A stretch of DNA of 64,000 bases from Trichoplax adhaerens (Eukaryota > Placozoa > Uniplacotomia > Trichoplacea > Trichoplacidae), in contig NW_002060950.1 in the NCBI RefSeq assembly GCF_000150275.1, forward strand, positions 3,033,623 through 3,097,622. The letters run 5' to 3'. Below the pieces are notes generated by a model, which did not search any database, had not been told where the DNA came from, and saw only the letters and a list, made by a program, of their open reading frames with translations. Positions 35,101 through 47,080 of this stretch are shown here, piece after piece. Positions within the stretch are counted from its first letter, which is position 1; each line of letters begins with the position of its first letter. A program made the translations under genes and the position numbers.

Positions 35101-37560
35101 AGCAGTCAAAATCTGCCTCATCCTTTATCCACTTTTATTGCTCGTCATGATGAGAAGCAGGTACTAACTAATAAGCATCTGCGATTTAATGGTATCAAAG
35201 CTGGAATTATGCGTCATGGTGATAGTCTATCGGTATCTGTTGTTGCCTTAGACGCAAAAGCCCATCATCTAGCTATTTCTTTATTGAGAGAAATGTTTTG
35301 CTGCCAGTCGACCACAGTCAATGTTGATGGCCTATTCGTTAGATCCGATTTTCATATATTTATGCATGGATTAAGAAATCATTTAGCTGGAAACTATGAT
35401 ATTTATCTGGAAAGCGTATACAGTAATAATTTTGATTCATGTAAGATTCTCGTCGCTGGAAAACGAGCTGATGTTTCTAACGCAACCCACATTATTCAGA
35501 ACCATTTAGATAAATATAAAGTCGTTGAATACGTAATACCTCATGTTCACTTAATAAATGCAATAAATCAGCAATTGTATTGGCGAGAAGATCTCCAATT
35601 ACTAGAAAAAGCGTACGGTTGCAATATTCAAATTGAGAAGACCACTAATAAGGAAGCGAATATTTTAATTAAATGTAGTCAAGTTTATGCAACAAATATT
35701 TATCAAAAGATGGAAGAACTTATTCAAAGAAGTTCAGAGGTAGAAATAAGTGAAGTTTTGAATAAAAAAATAACATTAAAAAATATTTCTGGTCGCAATT
35801 TCGAAATGGATCGTACACAAGACAAACATGAAAATTTAATTACCGCATTACCCAACGAATGTGAACGGTTGGTAGCTCACAGTTGCATTTGTTACGTTTA
35901 GTTATAGATGTTGACTTGTCGACATATTTTATAGTACGAATTGAGATTTTTGCTGTTCAATGAATCTAATTAGTCAAGTAAACGATACTATACGTATATA
36001 ATGCTAAAGTACATTTTTAAAAGTGCTAATTTAAAAGATGAAAAACTCAAAATTTTGTTGCTATGATCAATAGTAGCCATATCGAGTGGGAACTTCGCTT
36101 GCAGTTTAACCTTAGAAATGCTGGATGCTAGCAATAGCCGTAGTTTATATTAAATGTTACTATACCGTAAAAGAAGTATGTGGACTAAATATTATGCGAT
36201 TGAATTGCTAGAATAAACCCCAGTTCTTCTTCAATTGGGACAGTGAGTCAATATTTATCAATTTTTTTTCAATCGAACGTAGAAAACTCTGTATAGCTAC
36301 TGCTTCATACAATATCAAGGAATCAATTAACCAGAATCGAGCTAATGAAGGAGGTAGCGAAACGAAGTTTGAAAGTGAAATAGGTCAAAACATGGTTGAT
36401 GGCAAAGTTAACCTGGATACTTTACAAGATGAAAAAGAAAGTACCTTCATTCTAACATGCGATGATTGTAACAAGTAAGTAGGGTATCGCTAATCTTAGT
36501 CCATAATTAGCAATAAATTATTCCATCAATAATAAGAAATAGTTATCTATTAGCGTTAATTTTATAGTATACTTATAATATATATATAATTGGAGGAAGA
36601 CAACCGTACATCCACTTAATATTCGATTTTGAGAAGTCAACAGGATATCGCTAATTTCCGCTAATAATTAATCAATGATGTATAGTGCCTATGGATAGAC
36701 AAAAAATAGTTATATGCAACATGAGGAAAACATTATTATTCTGTGTTTTGGCAATTGAAGTAGGATCACTTATTGTCAGGAGGGTACAAATTCTAAAACA
36801 ACCGAAAATCCTTCTCAAGTTAATCCTGCAGTACATGTTTCTTCTCTATCATCGGCTACTAATGACCATGATAAAATCTCAAAAATTATTAAATTAGTAA
36901 AAGGAAAGGTTGAAAAAGAGGGTATTGAAGTATGTATGATGAAGTAAATTTCAAGAGTAGCGTTCATTTAATGATTACTGTCTATGCAATCATTCTTAGG
37001 CACAAGCTATCGTTAACTACGTAAAACTGGAAAAGCACCATAAAGGAGAAATTGGAAAGGCATTACATCGCCTTGGTGGATTCCAGTATCAGCTTGATTA
37101 CTACCAAAATTTGCAACGTCTGACTGTGGATGAAATTGGAATTACTAAAGGAACTTACTTTGGCTGCAAGAAGGTTTATCATATTCGGTTTTTAAGCTCC
37201 AATCAGCCAATATCGGTAAGACCCTAGGAAATATATTTCGTAATTTAAGTTCATATATTAATTTTGTTTACAACCGATTGTAAATTTTAGTGGCTCATTG
37301 ATCGAATCAAAAAATGCCTTGAGAAAGCCCATTCAGATTCGATAAACTCGATAGCAATCCCCATGTATGGTAGTCCTGAATTTAGTACTAATATTGACGA
37401 ATTATCTCAAGAAATGGTCAAGGTTATTTCAAAATTTTATGACGAACATAAGCAACTAACACTTGTGAAATCTATACATCTAATTATTCAACCTAGCGAC
37501 TTAAAATGTTATGACATTTTTAAATCTGTGTTAATGTCTTTCGAGTTGCCCGTAATTTAA
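32161..37560 (+). CDS. Copy E: RRM-KH-macrodomain protein, no ART
   Basis: Exons are 32161-32215, 32601-32692, 33014-33229, 33347-33458, 33566-33636, 34067-34440, 34733-35867, 36283-36474, 36761-36929, 37000-37215 and 37291-37560. They read about 966 residues in frame; the start exon is missing. It is the closest relative of D (LYVCGIE, HYIGIGKENWRFA, VRVINIPEAIAQ, LMHIFSQVGRVDDL, KAGIMRHG). Like D, it ends just after the first macrodomain, at MSFELPVI. One acidic linker exon of D (26827-26988) is missing; a decayed trace is visible near 36028. Exon 6 is ended at the GTAAGG donor at 34441, which avoids the stop at 34500. The exon 7 donor (35868, GTTGGT) is weak and chosen by phase. D and E look like a recent tandem duplication. 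Confidence 0.82.
37000..37215 (+). CDS. Copy E 216-nt macrodomain exon
   Basis: After TTCTTAG the exon reads AQAIVNYVKLEKHHKGEIG, KALHRLGG and GTYFGCKKVYHIRFLS, and ends at a GTAAGA donor. It has no internal ATG start, so simple ORF finding misses it. Phase 0 at both ends and the length of 216 nt are identical to B, D, F and G. Confidence 0.85.
37291..37560 (+). CDS. Copy E last exon: macrodomain C-half and stop
   Basis: The exon reads WLIDRIKKCLEKAHSDS, SIAIPMYGSPEFSTN and IHLIIQPSDLKCYD, and stops at 37558-37560, 90 codons in. D stops at the equivalent point. In B, F and G the same exon runs about 1440-1470 nt. The shared MYGSP loop and shared stop position show that the truncation predates the D/E duplication. 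Confidence 0.85.
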   Translation, partial: WLIDRIKKCLEKAHSDSINSIAIPMYGSPEFSTNIDELSQEMVKVISKFYDEHKQLTLVKSIHLIIQPSDLKCYDIFKSVLMSFELPVI

Positions 37561-38667
37561 TTCTGAATATGAATTTGTATGAGTACTTTCAAGGCATAGC
37601 GATGGACTCCATTGCTAGCTAGCCAACTATTCACTATTTAGATAGCAACAAAAATAAATTCAGTTTTAATTTTTATGCTGTGGTTATTCAGGAAATTCTC
37701 AGATAATTTCAATGTCTATGATTAGATTAGCTGCGACTACTTTATTTTATTTTCTGTACTATAAATGTTAAGAAACCCTGATTTTCGACACTTTACGCTC
37801 AAAATATGATCAGAACTGAGTCAAATTGGGCTATAATATCTCATGTACCTGTCTAAACTACATATTAAACTGATCTACACTAAAACAGGGACTCCTACTG
37901 GAAAAATTTGAATTGCAAAAAATCAAAAGTTAAACATTTGCTATTCGTTGAAATTTTACCGGCAGGAGTTCCTGACAAAAGTCATGCTATAGAGGTGGAT
38001 CTGCTGGGGTAAACCTATTTTAATTTCAATACTAGGGAGCTCTGTAGATCGGATCTCTTACATTTAGTATAGAGCGGGATGAGAATTAAAAAGCAATTCT
38101 TTATTGAGTACCTACTTCTACAGGTAATGATAAGCTAGTAATTTTAACCTAATTAAAGTCGCCTATTCAGTTTTATCCGCTTACTGCCAAGTTAATAATT
38201 CATTCTATTTGGCTAAATTCTCACTCTAACTTATCAATTTTAGTTACTATTGTAAAAAAGTAGATGACTCGGTTTATGAGCTCCTGTTAGTCGCAATGCC
38301 TTCAAATTTGTACTGCAGTGAGTTAAATAAATCTCTGAGCGTTTACAACCCTCAGAAACCCCGTACTAAATCGTTTCTATGACTAGTATCCTAATTCTCG
38401 AACAAAAGCTGTCCATCGCAGTGTAAAATATCCCAATTTATTTCCAAGCAAGCGCGAACATTTTCTCCTACATCTAAATCGAATTTTACATTTATAGAAA
38501 TCTTTAGACTAAGATAACCTAAATTTGCATAGATGAGTTATCCATTTACATACTGGCAACTCATGCAAAATGCTTCAAATACCCCTTTACTAAATCTTCA
38601 AATCATTTAATTACTTATATATTTCAATAGTATAAGCATTAACAAAGAGTAAAAGTGCAAGCCTTTA

Positions 38668-39130
38668 GTATAACTCGGTTTTATCTAGTCTAAGTTGGAT
38701 CCATTGATTCGGTAAAGCAAAAGAGAATAGTATCATATTACTATTCTGTAATCCGCTCCTCGATTTAATTATATCTATGTTCGATCAATTGATTAAGATA
38801 AGAAAAGCAAAATAGGAAGGCTTTATATTTCTTTTCTGCAGCCCATTACTTAATTTTGTCTAAGCTTGATCTTTCATTGCGAAAAGCGAAGATTGATGGT
38901 ATGCTATTGCTATTCTGTAATCCATTTCAGGATTTAATCGTGCTATAGCTTGATCATTCAATTGAGAATGCAAAGAGGATACTATTGAATAGCTATTCTG
39001 CAGTCCATTGCTCGATTCTAACGTACATTCGTGTCTAAACTTGATCGATTGATTCAGCAAAGCTAAAGAAGATAATGTCTCACTACCGTTCTATAATTCA
39101 TCATTTGGTTTTATTATGTTTAAGTTTGAA
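38668..39130. repeat. Tandem array, about five units of 80-95 bp
   Basis: An anchor like CTATTCTGTAATCCATT recurs near 38741, 38831, 38909, 38992 and 39087. Each is followed by (C)TCGATTTAAT, a TCTAA(G/A)CTTGATC-like block, ATTGATT and an AAAGC-AA-GA motif. Units are diverged from one another. Confidence 0.7.
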
Positions 39131-39197
39131 TAACAGTCAAATAATGAGGAAAGTAAAAGATCAAAAACAAAGAAAAGAAATTAGAGAATTACTTCAT

Positions 39198-39266
39198 GAA
39201 TAACAAGCATGGTGAATAAAGAATAACAAGCATGGTGCATAATGAATAACAAGCGTTATATATGGT
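39198..39266. repeat. Three tandem copies of a 23-bp unit
   Basis: The unit GAATAACAAGCATGGTG followed by (A/C)ATAA and one or two further bases occurs twice in a row (39198-39220, 39221-39243). A third copy diverges after GAATAACAAGC. Confidence 0.85.
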
Positions 39267-40204
39267 GCTTAATTGTAGTAAATAATTATTCAAGGAATGT
39301 GCATACGTCGGCACATTTTTTAAATAAATATTAATTAATCTTCTCTGATCGTGAGCGAAGTGACTGCTTTAGTGGAATTCAAGCCTAATGATGGAGTGCA
39401 GTAATGTTTGATTGATTTTATGATTTACATTATTCCAAATTATATCGTTAAAATATGAGCCATATACAGTGGTGCTATCCATTAAAATCACTTGCATAGA
39501 TAGCGTAGATCTCATTTTATCTGCTATTGGTGGTATTTTACTTTCACTAAGAAGCGTCATAAATCATTGTATTTTTGCTATCCCCATATTTTGTTCTCCC
39601 AGTTAGCCATGTTAAGTTTTACAGTGCTTGATCGATCGTTATAGATGATGTTGATAGCGGCAATCAACGTCTTATTTATAACTGGCAGTAATAAAGATGA
39701 GAATAAAAGCTAGACACTAGCTATTAAACACGAATTATAGTCGAATATCAAAGTCCATCTTGCCAGCAGAGATTTCTTTGGAAACTGTTTGTGTGAAACT
39801 ATATTTAACACCTTGGCAGTAGCCAAGATGTGTTTGGTGCTGGCATAAAGAAATTTTCAAACCCCTTGCTAATCAAGTGATTGTTCAAGATATATATTTT
39901 AACGTTTCAATATTAACTGTACTATGTGAACAGCGCAGTTTCTGTTGAAAATTAGAAACTTGTGAGGACTAAGTTCGCGGACTAGTACGGACAGTACTGT
40001 AGACATTTGTAGATACTATCATTTACTTTGGATGGCAATATAATAAGACAACAAGATTCAATTGTTAGTCAATAGACGGTACCATCAGAAAGAAGACGAC
40101 AGGAGAGGATAGATCTTTTATGGCGAGTTAGTTAAAGATCAGTTTTATTAAGGTTGGCCAGTAGGATTGTCAGTCGCGATTAATCTAATTAAAAAAATTC
40201 GTCA

Positions 40205-43200
40205 ATGATGAATAAATCAGGTGAGATCTTGCAAGGATGCTACAACATATTAATGGATGCTTTATGGTGCATCACATCTATTTTTTAATAACTATGCTGG
40301 TTATTTTTGACCTTTTCTAGGTGGGGTTAGCGGTAATAGTGACGGAAAAGAGAATGAGTTTTCTTTAAGGTGGTTGGAGGATGTGTTCGAGCAAAGTAAG
40401 GGTTATACTGGTGCAAATGAAAAAAACGAAAATAAACAACAGAAAGATCCTAAACTTATAGAAAATATGACTAAAAAAGAAGAAATTCAAAGACAAACAT
40501 CAAATGATATATTAAGTAAGGAAATGATTCATCAACCAGGGAATATCAGCACGAACAACAGTGATAAGGATATCTCTCCTTCGATACCGCTGCATTTATT
40601 AGATGATGTAATAGATCAAAATGAAAACAGTACTAGTGGAAAAAATATTGCTTGTAGGGAAATATCCAAAGAGACTACTAAGCAAAAACATACACACGAA
40701 ACCTACATAGATGACATAATAAACGAAATAACCGATACTACAACCAGGCTGGATAAAGTCAAGGGTACGAACAGTTTGGGCGGCCAAACATTGGCTCAGA
40801 CTTGTACTGAAATGGCCACTTGTCAAGATCGTAACGCTATTTTTACAGGAGATGAAAACTTGGGGAAAGCAAGAAGTGGTGTAGAAAACTTGAAAAATAG
40901 GGATAATTTGCTACCATCTTTAAAAGAAAACAGCATCGAGGATCGAAGTAATGCCCCAAAGTTGGTAAAGGGTAAACTATTAGACTCGCAATTAGATGCA
41001 ATGGACACTGTTATGAAGAAAACAGCACATACTGAAATGAAAACCCCAAACGTCGATGTAAAAGATGCAATACTAATGGCTATAGAGACTGAATATAAGG
41101 ACGTCAATTTAGATCCAAATTTTCGAGCTATGCCTACAAGTTTAAAGGATTCTGCTAAGAATATTGATGAGATGAATGTCAAGACAGGACAGTCATCAAA
41201 CCAATTAATCACAGAGAATAATCTAATTGCACAGTCTTTGGACGGTATGATTAAAGATATCCAGAGTAACATCGATAATAACTCTAATCAAAAAACGAAG
41301 CTCATTCTCGCTAATGAAAAATGTCAAAAGGATGTGAGCGAAACAAGCAGCGATAATGACCATGTAGGCAAACTTGGTACTGTACAAGATAGTGAAAATC
41401 AAGCCGGAAGTGATGGTAAAGATGATAAATCAATAATCATAGATGGATCTACCCAGGTGGCCAGTCATCATTCCATTCCAGATTTATCTAAATTGGATCT
41501 TGAAGGAAGGGAAGAGATCGATCATGATGTCAGATTTCTTGTAGATGAAATAAATACAGATATTCTGGATTTGGACAAAACCATCGTAGAAGGGGATGCT
41601 ACAGCTCAGAAAATTGAAGAGAGAACAGACGCTTTTGAGAAGGATAAATTTAAAGTTAATGATAGTTCTAATAATGAAGATAGGAAATGTGATACAAAGC
41701 TAGACCTGGCAGATACAGAAGTATCCGGCAATAAAGGAAAACAAAAACTAGTTGACCAACAGTCGGTTCATCAAGACCTAACTGTAGAATCGTCGAACTT
41801 ATCGGAAACGTTGGACAACCTTTTAGCGACTGATTTTGATCAATCGAAAATCAGCCACGATCAAAAAGTATCAGCTAAACAGCAAAGAAAATCTATTGAT
41901 AAATCGAAATCGGTTAGACATGGACAAACTCAAGATTTTAAAGCTAGGTCGATCAATAACAGTAAAGGAATTGTAGAAAGGCACGATCGTGTTAGAGCTA
42001 AATATTCACAAGAGAAAATATCTACAAAGACTAACAAGCTAAAAGGTGATCAGAAAGTTTGTATGTCATCGGCAGAAGTTGTGTTACTTCGGCAACTTGG
42101 ATTACAAGAAAAGTTACTATGTATGGGCTTCAGGGCCGATGTAAAAGCTACAGGAAATCAGTATACGCTGATGACGAACATGAATAATCCTAAAGCACCT
42201 AGGGAACAGCTGGCAGCCATTAAAAATAGTCAAGATGGTATATCGGCCAATTTATCCGCTTTCCTACGTCAGTATTCTCATTTAATCAATGATATCAATA
42301 GAATTTTGCGAAATAAACGAATTTTAGCTGGAGTCTATCTTGATAATGAGGCAGTCTTTGTTATTGGAATCAATAATGAGGAATACGATAAAGCAGTTGC
42401 CTTCCTGAAAGAACAGTATCAAACCAAAGAGTTTAAACTTCATTACAAAAAAAATCTACTGGAAGATTGGACTAATGTTCATCAATATTTCACTCATAAA
42501 TTTGCACACTATCATCGAGTTTTCGTCGACTTTTGCATTAATACCATCGATAAGACTGTTAATACTACCGTTGTAGGAGTGCTTAATGAAATAGACTATG
42601 TTGTCAGTAAAGCTAAGAAGTATCTAATGGTATATAAGGGTAATGCCCATCATCATACATCCTTTGACGATCGATTCGATGAATTTGTGATTGGTAAAAT
42701 GAAATTATTAAAAGTTGAATTTCTTCAACGCTTTTGTAACGATGATTTAATGGCAATACAGAATCGCTATCAATGTCAAGTTTTATTTGAAGCAAACAAG
42801 GGAGAAAGTAGCAGTGAGGATAGTAAAGTAATAATCAAATATCGCCATAGCCAAATATCGACAGCCATTAGTCAGATTGATGCGGAAATTCGTTCCATTC
42901 CAGTGGTTTGCAAATCAATTTCGGTTGGAAAGAGTCAATTTTCAAAAATTTTACGCTACGTTATTTCAGAAAAGGATAAAGGAAAACTGGCTAATTTAAA
43001 AGACAGCCTGCAATTCTCCATTGACGTTGCTGATGTCCAAATTCGCAGGTATGTCTAGAATGATCTGTAAACAATCGAGCATATTTTAATCAATAAATAT
43101 ATCTAGAAATACGTGTAAATAAATAGCATCAAGAATAATCTTCTAAATAGGAGGATATTTAGAATGACTTGTAAATTATCAAGAATATTTTGTGTGATTC

Positions 43201-46200
43201 TTTTTAAAGTGTACGTTCTCAATCTCGTGGTACGCCTGATTTATAATAGGATAACCAAGGAGAATTCTAAACTTCGTGCTCCAGCGTGGAAGAAAGTAAA
43301 TCGAGGACTACGGGTAACGTGCCCTTCATTGAAGTATAATAATACATCTTTTTCACAACAGGCATCTTCATTCACGTACCTGCCTAGCAAAATGTCCTCG
43401 ATGCTATTGCTTAATAAACTCTCACCGTCAACCTTTTCAAGCTGGTCGTGTAACGTACCAATTATAGATGATAATCAAAAGATTGATTTCAATGGTAAAG
43501 TTATTACTGTTTTGAAAAGGCCACTACAAGCTATAAGTAATAATGTAAGTATCGACAAGATTTCACGAAGATTTATACGCTGAATGGTTGAATTGCGGCT
43601 AGGATAGATTCTATAGAATAAACTAAATTTAAATCTTTATATTTCTCTCTTCGGTATCTTGTACATTAGTTCGATGTCATCGTAAATTCTATAATGTTAT
43701 GGAATTATAGCGCTGGACAAATTGCATCAGCTTTATATCAATCTGGTGGCGCTGCATACCGACTTGAATGTCAGAGGAAATTATATACATTAAGTACGAC
43801 AAGTATAGGTTGCACAAGTGGCGTTCACTTCGGATGTCAATACGTCTACCATATTCCATTTCTAAGTTCTTCTAGGCACTTATCGGTAAGCTGATTCATT
43901 TGCATAAGTAAGTGATCTTAATTAAACTTCAATCCTGATACTGAAACTTTTCATGGTAGTGGTTAAAGCCTAAAATTGGCGAATGCTTACGAAAAGCTAG
44001 TAAACAGTCTATGCAATCCATGGCAATACCAGCGATTGGTGCTGGCCACGTTGGTATTAAAGCGCAAGATCTTGCTAGAGAAATGATATCCACCACTTGT
44101 AAATATTTGTTAAAAAATGCTGATACAAGTTTGAATGTCATTGCTTTTGTCATTTTGGATCAAGACATCTACGATGCGTACACGAAATCGATCGATGCTG
44201 CTCAGATTGAGCTGAATTCATATTGCCAAGAGAGTAACTTCTCTACGAATCAACTAGATAATGGATTGGTTGATCAGATAACTAAATGCAAGAAAATTCC
44301 GGGTAAAATTGAAGAGGAAAAGCTCGATACACTATTAACAGTAACCTCAGAAAGCAATGCCAAATTATCTTGCAATTTCTGTTTTGGAGTAATGCATGCT
44401 GTACAAACATCAGCAGTCATTAATACAACTCATATCTGCCATCTTCATCAATCAGAAGATCATTTATCAGCAAGACTAGATTCCACTGTCAAAAACCATT
44501 GCTTAGAGAGTATTCATGTGGATAAAAGCACACAAAGTGACTGTAGCATTTTTAAAGTTTGTCCATATGGCCTGATTGATGATTTCGGCTCTTTGTTAGC
44601 TTGCGTCAATGCTAATGAAAACACGTCGATATCATGTCCTCTTGCCAGTACAGAAATCACCGAAGAAGATATCAAATTACTCATTCAAGCTATCTATCTA
44701 TTCTTAGATAGTCATAAGAAATCAGGAATTAGTCTTCAACGTATTGATTTTATCACTGGAAATAGAGAATTAGCATATGAGATTGCGAGTTGGGCACAGC
44801 ACCAGTTCGAGAATGCACACAAATCTTATTCAGATTATACAATCGCATGGCAGATAACTCGGCCATTTTCCTACAACAATTTTGGCAAAAATGTTACCAT
44901 TGTAGCTAGTCGGTATGAAATTATTGAGCAAATTGAATCACTATTAGCAAGTTACGCTCCAAGTTGGACATGTGTTGTTTTCGCTGAAGAAGATATGCTT
45001 GGATATGATGAAGAAACTTGGCATGCACTAATTCAAGATTGGTGGTGCCACCACAGTACCTTAATGATCAGAAATACAAATACAAAACAACTGCAAATCT
45101 ACGGCTATAAAAATGACATCTTCACAACCTATAGCAATTTTCAAAAATCATCCAGCCTGAAAACATATCAGTCAGCTATGGAGGAGAACAGAAAAGAACT
45201 TTTGGAAACTGTTCAATGGAATGTCAATATCAAACAAGCTGTGCATCAATTTGATCTTGTAATGAATTATCAGCTTGAAATAGATTATCAAGCATATTTG
45301 AACGATAAAACAAAATCAAACGTTATTTTAGATGGTAAATCAATCGATTTTATCAGGATGGCAATTACAGTGGATACTGGAATGTCTTATCCAATCTGGC
45401 GCAAGTTTGCATTGGAAGGTTAGTCAATCCGCCTACTCTTAAAATAAGCCTTGATTAACTATTCGCTTTAACGTAGCACGTAAATGTCCATATGCAATCA
45501 TTTAGTGAAGACACGAGTTTGTCTCAAAACTTTTCAATCTGCTATGCACTCATTATCAAGGCACAAAATAGAAAACAGCTTCACATATTCATAGAAACTA
45601 CGATCATACTGCTATTTAACTTTATACGTAAACGAATTGGAAAAATTGGGTATATCTCCTATCACTTTTAATTTACTTATAGTAGGTTAAATAGTAAGTT
45701 CAAAATAATGATCACTTTCTAGATTTTGGTTGTGCAAAGGTCTCAATCTTGCTGCTGGAAGAATTTACGATACTTCGAAATCATTTAAACATGATATTGA
45801 AATAAAAAAAAAAATTTACAATGGCTAAGATTGCAAAAAAATGCGTAGTTTAGGATGGCATTCTATAGTCTCCCTTTGATCGTAACATGTAATTACTCAT
45901 ATGTTACAATGTCGAGACCTCGCATATTGTTTATACCGTATCAATAGTTTTAATTACTTAATGAGTAATAGTCAAGCTACTAAATAGCGTGTAATATTAG
46001 ATTATCTTTCTTCCAGCATTTCATGAAGTTTAAACATACTTTGATTTTGCGAATCAAAAATTGCATTTAGATTGTTTTAAGATTTTGGCAGATTTCTTTT
46101 AGTTAAGATCAGTTAAAATTTCCCTTAATTTTGATTTTGCGAATCATGACCTTGAGTTTGACTAATTTAAAATCTTGTACATTATTAATGCAACCTGTTA

Positions 46201-47080
46201 GTGTGCACCGATGTCAAAGTCGAATATATCGTTGCAGATTAATTAATTAATGCAGTTCTTATTAAATCCAACAGACCCTACAGATAGTTTAAAATCTGGC
46301 TTACGAATGTTTCAATTCTGTTATATTAAATTATCTAACTTTCCAAATGAATTTGATATATCAATAGATTCATTACCAGCAAGTTGGCAATCAGCTGAAG
46401 CAGATACCCAGAAAGATGAACTGAAATTAATAGTGGAAGTGAGGAATCAGGCAGAAATACAAGAAATTTCCGAACTAGTGCGAGCTAAAGGAATAGATCT
46501 AATAAAATTACAGCGTATCCAAAATAGGAATCTGTACCGGAGGTATCAGCTACAGAAAGCAGAAGTAACACAAGACGTACAGCAATATCAGCCAGGAACT
46601 GTAATTGAAAGGCGATTATTCCACCGGACGAATGAGAATAATGTGAATAGTATTTGCAAATCCGGCTTTGATCGAGATTACTCCGGTAAATCTCATGGTA
46701 GGTTCAGCTTAAAATAAGAGTTTTTATCAATGTTAGCATTGATAGATGAGTAGAGCACACTCATTTATGTAGGCTCAAATTAGAAACAATTTACTAAATT
46801 TTGTCCAATATATCTACGATTAGGATCCGCATTAGGAAATGGAACTTACTTCGCCACTGAACCATCCACTACCGTCGGCTATGGGCGTACATTAATTCTG
46901 GCTCGCGTACTTACCGGCATCTGCAATACTTCTGGTAATGTCCGTAATTTGCAATATATTCCAGGCAGTCAGAATAAAAGAATTCATTCTGTAGTGAATA
47001 GCTTGTTAAATCCTACAGTATTTGTAATATTTAACGACAACGCTGCATATCCGGAATATATATTACATGTTCGGCAATAA
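40205..47080 (+). CDS. Copy F: PARP14-like ADP-ribosyltransferase, FHRT variant
   Basis: Exons are 40205-40220, 40321-43048, about 43250-43544, 43670-43885, 43960-45418, 46368-46697 and 46824-47080. They total 5301 nt (1766 residues) with no stop. A 16-nt first exon (ATGATGAATAAATCAG, donor GTGAGA) is proposed because it joins exon 2 in phase 1; it is the weakest part. Order: acidic disordered region (about 560 residues), KH-like, macro, cryptic macro (CPLASTEITEEDI), KH-like, WWE (WNVNIKQAVHQF, MNYQLEIDYQ), ART. Macro loops are NSIM and AIGAGHVG. The ART keeps GNGTYFA, RVLTGI and AAYPEYILHV, but its FHGT signature is FHRT; the His stays and the following Gly is Arg. The third triad residue appears to be Val. 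Activity is uncertain. Confidence 0.85.
40321..43048 (+). CDS. Copy F exon 2: acidic disordered region and KH-like repeats
   Basis: The frame is open from the TTTCTAG acceptor; a TTG at 40374 is not the real start. About 560 residues are low-complexity, rich in Asp, Asn, Lys, Ser and Glu. From about 42060 (SSAEVVLLRQLGLQEKL) the sequence is the KH-like region shared with B. The donor at 43049 is GTATGT, phase 2, the same phase as B. Confidence 0.82.
43250..43885 (+). CDS. Copy F macrodomain N-half (two exons)
   Basis: The first exon ends GKVITVLKRPLQAISNN at the GTAAGT donor at 43545. Its start is uncertain: 43250 (after TAATAG) and 43163 (after TTTAG) both fit the phase, and the first is preferred because the extra 29 residues of the second look like translated intron. 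Exon 43670-43885 is the 216-nt macro exon: FDVIVNSIMLWNYSAGQIA, SALYQSGGAAYRLEC, CTSGVHFGCQYVYHIPFLS. Confidence 0.78.
43960..45418 (+). CDS. Copy F exon 5: macro C-half, cryptic macrodomain, KH-like, WWE
   Basis: It opens WLKPKIGECLRKASKQS and AIPAIGAGHVGIKAQ after a GGTAG acceptor. The second macro-like domain shares FCFGVMHAVQTSAVINT, VCPYGLIDDFGSLLA, CPLASTEITEEDIKLLIQAI and RIDFITGNRELAYEIASWA with B. The KH-like segment (LQIYGYKNDIFTTYSNF) and WWE follow. The donor GTTAGT at 45419 is in phase 1. The next intron (45419-46367, 949 bp) is AT-rich with no feature seen. Confidence 0.82.
46368..46697 (+). CDS. Copy F ART exon 1, FHRT variant
   Basis: The exon reads DSLPASWQ, LIKLQRIQNRNLYRRYQLQK, RRLFHRT and GFDRDYSGKSHG. 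The acceptor after ATCAATAG fits phase 1. In-frame sequence upstream to 46250 is translated intron. The Gly of the H-G-T turn is replaced by Arg, close to where the NAD nicotinamide site should be. Confidence 0.85.
46824..47080 (+). CDS. Copy F ART exon 2 (C-terminal)
   Basis: This exon is easily missed: it reads in phase 1 after GATTAG as GSALGNGTYFATEPS, LILARVLTGI, IPGSQNKRIHSVVNSLLNP, TVFVIFNDNAAYPEYILHV and RQ-stop. It matches 2233-2489 of copy A and 11003-11262 of copy B along its length and supplies the catalytic Tyr. Confidence 0.88.

Larger units (their letters stand above)
37561..40204. other. Intergenic region E-F with tandem repeats
   Basis: No supported gene. It holds a tandem array with a period of about 80-95 bp (38668-39130) and three copies of a 23-bp unit (39198-39266). 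The rest is AT-rich and featureless to me. Confidence 0.5.

Noticed and set aside
36685-36897. 70-codon frame in copy E
   Set aside because: It overlaps the true macrodomain exon 36761-36929 in a different frame; the true frame aligns with D and G.
40599-41272. Minus-strand frames of 75 and 149 codons
   Set aside because: Antisense to the low-complexity exon of copy F; hydrophobic runs come from reverse-reading Asp/Glu/Lys/Asn-rich codons.
43164-43249. ATG at 43164 as a gene start
   Set aside because: The frame continues from the upstream F exon in matching phase, and the first residues look like translated intron.
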